From contig JANYAV010000024.1 in the NCBI GenBank assembly GCA_025361145.1, positions 1-33,560 of the forward strand: DNA of 33,560 nucleotides, written 5' to 3'. This DNA comes from Dehalococcoidia bacterium (GTDB taxonomy: Bacteria > Chloroflexota > Dehalococcoidia > Dehalococcoidales > UBA3254). The notes under the pieces were generated by a model. It ran no database searches, had not been told where the DNA came from, and saw only the letters and a program-made list of their open reading frames with translations. Both the position numbers and the translations under genes were made by a program. The number at the start of each line of letters is the position of its first letter. Within the stretch, counting starts at the first letter, position 1. This document shows, piece after piece, positions 24,414 through 33,524 of the stretch.

Positions 24414-25901
24414 ATGATTGATTATTCTAAATTAGAAACTGCAAAGGTCGAGCCGGAAGCTTCCTCTACAATTGAGACTTACCGAGCCGTTGGCTACAAC
24501 TTAGAAACAGCTATAGCGGATATTATAGATAATTCTATTTCAGCCGGGGCTGGTAACATTTGGGTTGACTATCTGTGGGATGGGGCTGCAACTACGATTT
24601 TCATCACAGATGATGGCCATGGTATGAACAATAAAGAATTGATACAAGCTATGAGGCTTGGTAGCCGGAATCCTCTAGAGAAAAGAGAGCGAAAAGATTT
24701 AGGACGATTTGGTCTCGGCTTAAAAACGGCCTCTTTTTCCCAATGCAGAAAGTTTTGTGTAATTTCCAAGAAAATAGGATCCGAGCCCGTTTACTGGACA
24801 TGGGATTTGGACTATGTAAACCAAAGCAAAACATGGGATATCTTAAAATATAAACCAGTTAACAAGAATGCGTTCAAGAAATTGAATGAAGTTGAGTCAG
24901 GAACTGCAGTAATCTGGTGGGACATAGATAGACTTACGGAAAACTCTTCCGCTTCTGACGAAAAGGCAAAAGGGAGATTTCTTGAGGTAATGGAGTCTTC
25001 AAAGAATCACATAGGGATGGTATTTCACAGGTTTATTGGGAATGGGCTTAATATATATTTTCGCAATAGGAAAATTGCTGCCTGGGACCCTTTCATGACT
25101 GGCACAAACGGGATACAAACCAGACCTGAAACAAAAATTGCAAAAGGTAATATTACGATTCAGGGAAGTGTATTACCGCATAGGTCGAAATTAACACCCG
25201 AAGAATACAATTATGGAAAGGGACCCAAAGATAGCTGGACCAATCATCAAGGCTTTTATGTATACAGAAATAACAGATTGTTAGTAGCCGGAGATTGGCT
25301 AGGAATGTTCAAGAAAGAAACCCATTATGATTTATGCAGAATAAAACTGGATATTACGAATGATTTTGACAGTGAATGGCAAATTGATATTAAAAAATCT
25401 CAGGCAATTCCACCGGCTGCACAACGACAAATAATATTGGTATTAGCAAAAGAAGCTCGAGACTTAGCCGTGGAGGTCTATCGTCACAGAGGTAAAGTTA
25501 TTAAAAGGACATTTTCTAAAGACAGTTTTCTTCCCATTTGGGAGGAATATGTCAGGCATAGCAAGCGCTTTTATAGACTAAATAGACACCATCCGATAGT
25601 GCAGGATTTATTGAACAAGGGAGATGATTCAACAAGAAATATTGAAGAAGCTCTCAAGTTTATCGAAGAAACCGTTCCAGTCCCGTTAATCATGATTAGC
25701 GAAAACCAAAACGAGATTAGTTCTGGGAAACCATTTGAAGGGATAAATCATGATCCTATTTTGCGCATCATGAAAGAAATGTACAAGCAAATGATAAATA
25801 ATGGCTATAGTTCAAAAGATGCAAAAGCGAGAATTGCTAACATAGAACCATTTGATTCATACGTGGAGTATCTTGAGCAATTGGAGGATATTATTGCATA
25901 G
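24414..25901 (+). CDS. MORC/MutL-like GHKL ATPase (paraMORC; Mza-type)
   Basis: A 495-residue protein with an N-terminal GHKL ATPase: IADIIDNSISAGA (Asp36, Asp39, Asn40), DDGHGM (Asp66-Met71), and LGRFGLGLKTASFSQC from about residue 96, followed by an S5-like transducer region (QGFYVYRNNRLLVAGDWL). This pattern is the bacterial paraMORC group linked to restriction systems by Iyer, Abhiman and Aravind. The usual N-box Glu is Asp36, apparently normal for the group. ATP-driven dimer closure could clamp DNA, by analogy to MutL and MORC. The gene overlaps the Z1 gene by 8 bp and corresponds to the MutL-like component of Mza systems. Confidence 0.88.
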   Translation: MIDYSKLETAKVEPEASSTIETYRAVGYNLETAIADIIDNSISAGAGNIWVDYLWDGAATTIFITDDGHGMNNKELIQAMRLGSRNPLEKRERKDLGRFGLGLKTASFSQCRKFCVISKKIGSEPVYWTWDLDYVNQSKTWDILKYKPVNKNAFKKLNEVESGTAVIWWDIDRLTENSSASDEKAKGRFLEVMESSKNHIGMVFHRFIGNGLNIYFRNRKIAAWDPFMTGTNGIQTRPETKIAKGNITIQGSVLPHRSKLTPEEYNYGKGPKDSWTNHQGFYVYRNNRLLVAGDWLGMFKKETHYDLCRIKLDITNDFDSEWQIDIKKSQAIPPAAQRQIILVLAKEARDLAVEVYRHRGKVIKRTFSKDSFLPIWEEYVRHSKRFYRLNRHHPIVQDLLNKGDDSTRNIEEALKFIEETVPVPLIMISENQNEISSGKPFEGINHDPILRIMKEMYKQMINNGYSSKDAKARIANIEPFDSYVEYLEQLEDIIA

Positions 25902-28659
25902 CGAGGCTATCAGGATCATAAGAATAATGTTAGGGAGTAATATTTCGGTAACAAGGGATGAAATAGAAGCCAAAGTGAAACAGGTTTTGGAAATGCCTGA
26001 TTACTCAAATTGTGACAGAGATCAGCTAATTAGAGAAATAGAAAGTATTTACAACGTCAGGGTTGATGAATATAGAATTATCGAAAAGAAAGAAAGACGA
26101 CTACCATGGCTAAATGGTAAAAGAACCGCAATAGACTGGAGTTTCTGGCCCCGTTATAAAGGCTATTTGCAGGATGAAAAAAATTTTGCTCCCGATACAT
26201 TGAACAGGCTAAACCATCTTACAGACAGAATTCTCGACGGCCTTTTTGATCCAACCGCTAATATAAAAGTAGATAAAAAAGGACTGGTGGTTGGAGAAGT
26301 ACAGTCAGGGAAAACGTCAAATTACACTGGCCTGATTTGTAAAGCGGCAGATTCCGGGTTTAAGCTCATAATTGTCCTGGCCGGAATTCATAATAACCTT
26401 AGAAGTCAAACTCAATTGAGACTAGACGAAGGTTTTCTTGGTTTTGACACACAACTTACACGAGCATTTAATCAGAATAATATTAGAATTGGGGTTGGAC
26501 GGATCAATCGTAATGGGGTTGCACATTCCCTGACTTCTAGCCTGGATAGTGGTGATTTCACTCAAGGATCTGCTAATAACTGCGGTTTCAATTTTGACAC
26601 AAACGAACCCATAATCGCCGTTGTTAAAAAGAACCCATATGTTCTGGACAGATTATATAAATGGCTTAATAATCAAGCTACGCAACAGCCCAATGGGACC
26701 AAAATCATAAGTAACAAATCATTATTGTTGATCGACGACGAAGCCGATCACTCTTCAATTAACGTTAATAAGACTGGAATGGGTCCAACGACAATAAACA
26801 GGCAAATCAGAGATATCCTGAGACTTTTTAGAAAATCAGGTTATATCGGATATACTGCAACCCCATTCGCAAATGTTTTCATACCGCTTGATGAAGATGA
26901 CCTTTTTCCTCGTGACTTTATAATAAATATTCCCCCACCTTCAAATTATATCGGCCCGGAAAAAGTATTCGGGTTCCATGTTATGAAAGAAGAGGACGAA
27001 ACACCAAATAATGTTTTGCCGATTGTAAACCGGATAGAGGATTATTTAGATTTTGTTCCGGACAAGCACAAGCAACACGATCAACTTCCTTCCTCTCTTC
27101 CCGATTCTCTAAAGATGGCTATTCGTTGTTTCATTATTACTTGTGCGGTTCGGCGACTAAGAGGACAAACTTCGGTCCACAACTCTATGCTCATTCATGT
27201 TTCGCTGTTCCAACGCTGGCAAAAACACATTAGTGAACTCGTCCAGAAGCAATATGATTATTATAGGATGGGCATAGACCAAAATGATCCAGAAATTTTG
27301 GAAATGTTCAAAACCACTTTTGAAAAAGATCAATTAAATTATAGATCTTATATTAACGTATCCAGCCAGATACTTAATTCCAAATTAGCGAATATTGACC
27401 CATCGATTAAGGTCCACTCTTGGGATGATTTGATTCCTCATTTAAATGAAGCGGCTGCGAGGATAGAGGTCAGGGAAATACACGGGGGCTCGAGAGAAGC
27501 ATTGGACTATTTTGACCACAAAGATGGACTTTCTGTCATCACGATCGGTGGAAATAAACTGTCGAGAGGGCTTACGCTAGAAGGACTATCTATAAGTTAT
27601 TATTTGCGTTCTTCCAAGATGTACGACACTCTGATGCAAATGGGACGATGGTTTGGTTATCACCCCGGATATGTAGATCTTTGCAGACTTTTTACAAGCC
27701 AGGAATTAAATGAACACTTTTGCCATATTACTCGTGCGTCGGAAGAGCTACGAGAAGAATTTGATTATATGGCTGATGTTGCCGGCTCGACGCCGGAACA
27801 ATATGCTCTGAAAGTAAGAACTCATCCAGGCGTTCTGCAGATTTCCGCCACCAACAAATTACGGTCAGCAGTAAACGTGCAATTGAGCTGGGCAGGACGG
27901 TTAGTCGAATCATATGAGCTAATGAAGAATCCGCAAACTATTTCCAATAACTTGAATCACACTCTCAATTATTTTTCAGCCATAGGAAAAGATTACGAAT
28001 TCAAAAAGGGCAATTTTCTATGGTATGACATCCCCGCAACGCAGGTCATGGAATTTCTAAACGGTATTCGCACGCCCGAAAATTTAAAAGCCTATAATCC
28101 ACAAAATCTAATAAGATTTATTACCGCCCAGCTGCCAAACGGAGAACTAACACACTGGCGAGTTGCTTTAATGTCTAAAAATAATTCACGCATAGATATA
28201 CCCCTTCAGATTCGAGGCGAGCTAGTCAATATTGGATGTTGGAGGCGAACCCAGGACCCAAACAATTCCAATGATGACATATATTATCTAAAAAAATCGC
28301 ATATCTTAAGCCCAGATGACGAGTTCATAGACCTAACGCCACAAGAAAATGAGCGCGCATTGGAATTGACCAGAGAGAATCGTCTAAAGAAAAACAAAGA
28401 GGGCGAGCCAGACTATCCAAATGGTGAAATCGTCCGTAATGCGATCAGAGATGCAAAAAATCCACTATTATTAATCTATCTACTTGACCCTTTATACGCA
28501 GAAATGCCAAGCGATTCTAACCCTTTTGTAGGATTTGCAATTAGTTTTCCGGGCAGCAAACACCAAGAATATATAACCTATGCAGTACATGAGCAGTTAT
28601 TGAAATACCTTGATTTCGAAGACAATGAAGAGGATCTGGAAGAAATTGATGAAAATTGA
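25894..28659 (+). CDS. Z1-domain superfamily II ATPase/helicase (Mza-type)
   Basis: A ~921-residue protein. The helicase core has Walker A GEVQSGKT (Lys140), Walker B LLIDDEADHS (Asp281-Glu283-Ala-Asp285), GYTATPFANVF (motif III-like), and the Z1 signature GGNKLSRGLTLEGL from about 552 with QMGRWFGYHPGYVDLCRL from about 582. Z1 proteins are found with GHKL ATPases and nucleases in defence loci; ATP-driven DNA tracking or remodelling is inferred. I chose TTG at 25894 because GGAGG lies 6 bases upstream and it overlaps the previous stop by 8 bp; ATG 25927 is the alternative. The last ~25 residues are very acidic. The end overlaps the nuclease gene. Confidence 0.92.
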   Translation: MHSEAIRIIRIMLGSNISVTRDEIEAKVKQVLEMPDYSNCDRDQLIREIESIYNVRVDEYRIIEKKERRLPWLNGKRTAIDWSFWPRYKGYLQDEKNFAPDTLNRLNHLTDRILDGLFDPTANIKVDKKGLVVGEVQSGKTSNYTGLICKAADSGFKLIIVLAGIHNNLRSQTQLRLDEGFLGFDTQLTRAFNQNNIRIGVGRINRNGVAHSLTSSLDSGDFTQGSANNCGFNFDTNEPIIAVVKKNPYVLDRLYKWLNNQATQQPNGTKIISNKSLLLIDDEADHSSINVNKTGMGPTTINRQIRDILRLFRKSGYIGYTATPFANVFIPLDEDDLFPRDFIINIPPPSNYIGPEKVFGFHVMKEEDETPNNVLPIVNRIEDYLDFVPDKHKQHDQLPSSLPDSLKMAIRCFIITCAVRRLRGQTSVHNSMLIHVSLFQRWQKHISELVQKQYDYYRMGIDQNDPEILEMFKTTFEKDQLNYRSYINVSSQILNSKLANIDPSIKVHSWDDLIPHLNEAAARIEVREIHGGSREALDYFDHKDGLSVITIGGNKLSRGLTLEGLSISYYLRSSKMYDTLMQMGRWFGYHPGYVDLCRLFTSQELNEHFCHITRASEELREEFDYMADVAGSTPEQYALKVRTHPGVLQISATNKLRSAVNVQLSWAGRLVESYELMKNPQTISNNLNHTLNYFSAIGKDYEFKKGNFLWYDIPATQVMEFLNGIRTPENLKAYNPQNLIRFITAQLPNGELTHWRVALMSKNNSRIDIPLQIRGELVNIGCWRRTQDPNNSNDDIYYLKKSHILSPDDEFIDLTPQENERALELTRENRLKKNKEGEPDYPNGEIVRNAIRDAKNPLLLIYLLDPLYAEMPSDSNPFVGFAISFPGSKHQEYITYAVHEQLLKYLDFEDNEEDLEEIDEN

Positions 28660-29656
28660 ATCTGTCTGGAAAGAACTCGAAGCCGATGAATCAATTTTAT
28701 ACTCTGGATTGCTTTACAAACGTTTTTCAGGGGAAATAAAACCGGACGTTTATGTGGCTTTAAAAGCGCCTGAGAAAATGCGTTGCATAGCAGCTCGCAT
28801 AAACAATTTCACAAATTCAGAGGTAGAACCACTAAATAGCCTTCGAGACATTAAAATCGAAACTATTCCGGATCAAGAACATCCTGGTAAAAAGTTCCTA
28901 CTCATTCTTTTACTTGATAACCAGTTTAAAGATATTTTTGCTACTCTATGTGAAGATTTGATGAATAACGTTGCAGAAATTGGCGACGAAAATATGCTGA
29001 TTAGCGAATTATTAGCAAGACTTTTTAAATGGCAAGCAATATTTGAACAATATAAATTGCCAGGTTTATCTGAAGAATCGCAAATGGGATTATTTGGCGA
29101 ATTATTTTTCATGAGAAAATTCCTTCACAATTCAGACGACTTCGCATTTTGTCTCAACGCTTGGAAAGGCCCTGAAAACGCTGTTCAAGATTTTCAACAT
29201 TCGAACTGGGCTATTGAAGTTAAAGCCACTCACGGTAAAAACCATCAAAAAATCCAAATTACAAGTGAGCGTCAACTGGACACGGATATAGTAACCAACA
29301 TCTATTTATATCATTTGTCTTTAGATATTCGAGAAAACAAAGGTGAAACGTTAAATGACATTGTCGATGACGTTAAAGATATACTCAAGGATAATAGCGT
29401 CGCATTTACGGCATTTAAGCTAAAACTATTGAGCGCAGGTTACTTCGAAAATCATCGCGTATACTATACAGACACCGGTTACAACATAAGGCTGGAAAGA
29501 ATCTTTTTTGTAACCGGAAGTTTTCCAAGGATTACGGAAAGGCAAATAGCAGCTGGCGTAGGTGATGTGAGATATTCAATTATTATTGGAGACGATGTTT
29601 CATGGAAAATATCTGAAGAGGAATTATTTTCCCAAGCGAGGAAGAAAAGTGCTTGA
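28649..29656 (+). CDS. PD-(D/E)XK nuclease, DUF4420 family (Mza-type)
   Basis: A 335-residue protein of the DUF4420 family. The nuclease core shows MGLFGELFFM (conserved Glu), VQDF with Asp181, and AIEVKAT with Glu190 and Lys192, a complete D...ExK metal site. It is followed by a lineage-typical pattern (ITSERQLD, then YLYHLSL). All catalytic residues are present, so active DNA cleavage is expected; its trigger is unknown. ATG 28649 fits the family N-terminus and overlaps the Z1 gene by 11 bp; a frame back to 28610 lacks a ribosome site. The stop overlaps the AIPR gene by 8 bp. Probably the effector of the second unit. Confidence 0.88.
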   Translation: MKIESVWKELEADESILYSGLLYKRFSGEIKPDVYVALKAPEKMRCIAARINNFTNSEVEPLNSLRDIKIETIPDQEHPGKKFLLILLLDNQFKDIFATLCEDLMNNVAEIGDENMLISELLARLFKWQAIFEQYKLPGLSEESQMGLFGELFFMRKFLHNSDDFAFCLNAWKGPENAVQDFQHSNWAIEVKATHGKNHQKIQITSERQLDTDIVTNIYLYHLSLDIRENKGETLNDIVDDVKDILKDNSVAFTAFKLKLLSAGYFENHRVYYTDTGYNIRLERIFFVTGSFPRITERQIAAGVGDVRYSIIIGDDVSWKISEEELFSQARKKSA

Positions 29657-31760
29657 GGCGCAAGAAATAGGAATTTTCTTTAGTGAACTTCAAGAGAATA
29701 TTAATGCCTTACTGGTTTCAGCAGAAGAAGGGGCGACACCTGAACAAATATTTACCGAAACCTCTCTAGCACTACTGGACCAAGCGGGTGAAACTGAGAA
29801 TTTCCGGGTATGTTACGACGAAAAAACCAGTAAACGGGGTATCGAACATAAAATAAATGGCTACGCTCTATACGAAAACTACGAGACCCTGGACCTTTTC
29901 GTAACGATTTACAACAATGGACAAACGATCACTTCGATTCAAAAGAGTGAGATAGACAAGGCGTTCAGTCGAGCTATAAAATTCTTTGAAAATACAATGC
30001 ATAAAGGTTATGCCGATCAGATTGAGGAGAGCTCAGAGATATTTGATATCGCCAACACTCTCGCTAAATCTCCTGAAGTCAAGGAATATTTAACACGAAT
30101 AAATATATTCATACTCACTAATGGACAAGTAAAAGCAAATATTGATATAAGCAAGACGTTTACAGACTACAAAATTTTCTTGCGGGTAGTTGATATTGAC
30201 TATTTATACAATTTATCAGATAAGTCTCGGATTCCTATCGAAATTGATTTCGCTGAATTAGGTGTACCTTTACCATGTGTCACTACAAATGTTGAGCTTG
30301 AAGGATACCAATCATATCTCGCCATTGTTCCAGGTTTTATCCTAGCCGACATTTATGAAAAATACGGACCTAGATTACTGGAACAAAATGTGAGATCTTT
30401 TCTTCAATTTACTGGAAATATCAATCGTGGAATTCGCGATACAATTCGCAGGGAGCCCCAAATGTTCCTTGCATTCAATAACGGAATTTCCGTGACCGCA
30501 GACGAAGTCAGGTTTGTCACATTACCTAATGGCGAAGGCCGCGCCATAGCATACGTAAAGGATTTTCAAATCGTCAACGGGGGACAGACTACTGCAGCCA
30601 TATATCACACTTGTAAAAAATATTCGGCTAACATTTCCCAAGTATACGTCCAATTAAAATTGACTACGATAAAGAATAAGGAAAACGTCAATCAAACAGT
30701 TGCAAAGATAGCGGAATATGCAAATACACAAAACAAAATCTCAGCTTCCGATTTAAGTTCTAACGGCCAGGGTCTGATTAAACTTGAAATGATCTCCAGG
30801 TCAACCTGGGCCCCGCCCAAAGATGGCCAATCAAATCAAACCAGATGGTTCTTTGAGCGAGCCAGAGGGCAATTTAAAAACGAACGTCTGCGTCAGGGAT
30901 TTACGCCATCGAAGAGAAAAGCTTTTGATTTGATGAACCCTTTAAGGCAAATGTTATCTAAAGAAATGCTGGCCAAGTATGTTAATTGTTATCAAGAAAT
31001 CAACAAGGGTAATAAAACTGTGATCGGGCCTCATACAGTTGTCAGAGGTAATCAAAAAAATTACGCCCAATTTATAAGTCACAACTTAGTGAATGAGCCT
31101 GACGAAAATTATTTTCAAGAGATAATTGCCAAAGCTATTATGTTTAAAACCGCAGAAAAAGTATATGGAATTGCGCCTAACTCAATAGGTGATATGCGTT
31201 ATATTACAGTGCCTTATTCAATCGCATGGCTTACCCTCAATTTGAATTATAAGGTTGACCTTTTCAAAATCTGGAAAGATCAAAATATTAGTCCTGAATT
31301 TGAAAATATTCTTTATCAAATCATGAACGATGTCGAAGTATTTATCAAAAATAATGCACCAGGCTCGCTTTATGGTGAATGGGCAAAAAAGGAGGATTGC
31401 TGGGCGTCTCTTAAGAAGCAGGCATTCAATTTTAACCTCGATAAGATCAATAATTATATCGTTAATGAAAACTCAACACACCAGACAAAGGCTACTAATG
31501 TAGATCAACGAATAAAAGGCCAGATTCTAGGTGAAATTGAATCGTTAGGCGCTGAAAACTGGAGGAAAATCTACATTTGGTGTAGCAATTCCGGACAGAT
31601 ATCTCAATTTTACACAGATGTTGCCCATACCGTCGGTCGAAAAATTAGGGACAGAATTACCTTGTCCCCAAAAGAAATCTATTCTGCTCATTTACTATTA
31701 GAAGAAATTAGCAAAAAAACCTCATTGCTTCAGTCGATATATGACGAAAGCGAAAACTAA
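29649..31760 (+). CDS. AIPR family protein (abortive phage resistance)
   Basis: A ~703-residue protein whose middle holds the AIPR domain: RDTIRREPQMFLAFNNGIS, DFQIVNGGQTTAAIYHT, VYVQLKLTTI and IAEYANTQNKIS, the strongest conserved stretches of the family. AIPR proteins were named from a plasmid-borne abortive infection gene; their biochemical activity is not established. The GTG start at 29649 is preceded by GAGGAAG and overlaps the DUF4420 stop; the frame back to 29586 runs inside the nuclease gene and lacks a ribosome site. It is the last gene of the tightly coupled MORC-Z1-DUF4420-AIPR run. No strong terminator follows in the next 118 bp. Confidence 0.92.
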   Translation: MLEAQEIGIFFSELQENINALLVSAEEGATPEQIFTETSLALLDQAGETENFRVCYDEKTSKRGIEHKINGYALYENYETLDLFVTIYNNGQTITSIQKSEIDKAFSRAIKFFENTMHKGYADQIEESSEIFDIANTLAKSPEVKEYLTRINIFILTNGQVKANIDISKTFTDYKIFLRVVDIDYLYNLSDKSRIPIEIDFAELGVPLPCVTTNVELEGYQSYLAIVPGFILADIYEKYGPRLLEQNVRSFLQFTGNINRGIRDTIRREPQMFLAFNNGISVTADEVRFVTLPNGEGRAIAYVKDFQIVNGGQTTAAIYHTCKKYSANISQVYVQLKLTTIKNKENVNQTVAKIAEYANTQNKISASDLSSNGQGLIKLEMISRSTWAPPKDGQSNQTRWFFERARGQFKNERLRQGFTPSKRKAFDLMNPLRQMLSKEMLAKYVNCYQEINKGNKTVIGPHTVVRGNQKNYAQFISHNLVNEPDENYFQEIIAKAIMFKTAEKVYGIAPNSIGDMRYITVPYSIAWLTLNLNYKVDLFKIWKDQNISPEFENILYQIMNDVEVFIKNNAPGSLYGEWAKKEDCWASLKKQAFNFNLDKINNYIVNENSTHQTKATNVDQRIKGQILGEIESLGAENWRKIYIWCSNSGQISQFYTDVAHTVGRKIRDRITLSPKEIYSAHLLLEEISKKTSLLQSIYDESEN

Positions 31761-31878
31761 ACAGCTCAGTCTAATCGTCTTCGAATAATCAAGGAACGCC
31801 GAGAGACTTTGTCATAAATAGAATCGTAATAAAAGACGACTTTTCCTGCGACCGCTGTAATTGATCTTGTACGCTAAG

Positions 31879-32349
31879 TTAAGCTTCTAAATCTTTTTCT
31901 GGTACGAACTCAGATCCATAGCCAAGTATGCGTTGGCACCAGTCACGCGGTTCGTCCCAATTTGACAGGGGCTTGTCACTACTGACAGTAATCTGATTTT
32001 TTAGATACTGCTTAGCGATAATCAAAAGAGCTGCCGCTGCTAGGCTATATTGTAAACCTTCTGTTTTTGCATACTGGAGAAACTTGCCATTCCGCTGGCT
32101 CGGCTCACGATAGGGGAAAATCAACTCCTGAACAAAACTAAAGGTCTCGCAGCATCCACCGGATTCGCATGAGCCGTTAAAACTTACCCCATATTCATTT
32201 ATCATGGGCAGACCGCTACCGTCTGGACCGGCTAAGATTACTCCTTTCTGAGCAAACTCTGGCAGAATCTTCTTAAAATCTCTGAGAATCATAGAATATT
32301 TCTCTTGATCGATAGACTTTTCTCTATACCAGTAAAGTGTGTAACCCAT
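31879..32349 (-). CDS. Conserved protein of the MGYTxYW type (156 aa)
   Basis: The start MGYTLYWYR, a central FNGSCESGGCCETFSF and a late NQITVSSDKPLSNWDEP segment match a widespread uncharacterised family seen in phages, plasmids and bacteria, whose members typically start MGYTHYW and have an E-x-F motif mid-protein and an SSDG-like segment near the end. Here the HYW His is Leu and the FCKTARKPYD-type stretch is changed to KFLQYAKTEGLQYS, so this is a divergent member. ATG 32349 gives the family N-terminus; a TTG two codons upstream (32355) has slightly better spacing to GGAG. It is convergent with the AIPR gene. Role unknown; possibly another accessory cargo gene. Confidence 0.65.
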   Translation of the reverse strand: MGYTLYWYREKSIDQEKYSMILRDFKKILPEFAQKGVILAGPDGSGLPMINEYGVSFNGSCESGGCCETFSFVQELIFPYREPSQRNGKFLQYAKTEGLQYSLAAAALLIIAKQYLKNQITVSSDKPLSNWDEPRDWCQRILGYGSEFVPEKDLEA

Positions 32350-33119
32350 TTTCAATCATCTCCATTTATAAATTTAATATTAAAGTATTTAATCTTTTTT
32401 AGAAACCACCACTTTCCGGGAGATATCTTGTGTAAAAATAAAAAACATCAAAAACAATCAAAGAATGCCTTCGTCTCCTACCTCAGCACCTAGACTCCTG
32501 CCAGCTGCATACTAGCCCTGCTGCGGCGCGGCGCCCGAGCAGGCAACCTCTTCACCTGCACAGACAGCGAGGAACAGAGCCTGAAAGGGGGTGCAGCACG
32601 AGCGATGAGAGCAGCGCATATCATTTCTTCAAGCGTAACGGCGCAAGCCCGAAAGCGAGTGCCACCCGCCTGAGCCGAAGGCGAAGGCCGAAGTGAGGAG
32701 TGACTGTGCCATGAAAAAAGGCCTGCGATCCGGGCGCAACCTTCAGCAGGGCAAGCTTTTTTTAATTCCCCCCGGCGGCCACAGCTGGGCCGGGCATTCT
32801 GGCATGTCCGCCGCAGCGGACCACAGCAAAGCCGAATGCCCTGGCATGCCGCCGGAGTCTCCTTTACATGACATCTTTACTCGCACCCGCTGCGTGATGG
32901 GAGCGAGCCCTGGCATGGGATTCGCGCTAGCCCGCCAGGCCGCTTAACAGCACCGAGCGCGCGGTGTGCCGAAGGTGAGTATGACTGGTATGCGTCCGCG
33001 CCGGAAGACTGACCTGAGGCATTACACCTTTGCCTGATACCCTTTCGCGAGTACCCGGGCGGAAAGCAAAAACGGGAATAAAATACAAAACCGCCTGCGA
33101 CTTGCGGAACCCACCAAAG

Positions 33120-33176
33120 CCTGAGGCGGCCGCTACAAACACAAAAGTAACGACCAATAAAAAGCGGCCGCTCAGG
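33120..33176. repeat. Long inverted repeat with GCGGCCGC cores
   Basis: CCTGAGGCGGCCGCT (33120-33134) is matched by AGCGGCCGCTCAGG (33163-33176) with one bulged base, enclosing a 28-nt A-rich loop. It could fold as a strong RNA stem-loop or extrude as a DNA cruciform. Confidence 0.75.
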
Positions 33177-33454
33177 GTGACTGGGTGAGCATCCCTTCTC
33201 ACGACCTAACACGATCTAAATACTTCTTCTGCTGGCACCGGTGTCATGACCCAATGCCGGGAGCGACGGGGGGCCGGCTGGCGGTACGGGGATGAGCGGC
33301 AGGGGAGGAGAGGAGAGGGGAGGAAGCGACGGGACCCAGCCGGATGACACGAGCAGGAGAAGAATGGCCTGAGGGGGGAAGGCGCAGTGGCACAAAGAGT
33401 GTACATTTTAAACAGGCGATGAAGCAACAGCACGAAGGTGATCGATGGGGGGAT

Positions 33455-33524
33455 AGCGCACAATGCCTTTTATGTATGTGGCTTCTTACCCTCTGCCAAA
33501 GGACATAAGACCGCATTGTGCGCT
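33455..33524. repeat. 12-bp perfect inverted repeat near the right end
   Basis: AGCGCACAATGC (33455-33466) and GCATTGTGCGCT (33513-33524) are perfect complements 46 bp apart; the enclosed DNA has a partial second pairing (CTTTTATGT with ACATAAG). Confidence 0.75.

Noticed and set aside
32877-33516. Overlapping frames of 85-111 aa on the minus strand in the GC-rich end
   Set aside because: Several frames are open at once, with Pro/Arg/Ser-rich composition and no family match, which is expected for GC-rich non-coding DNA.
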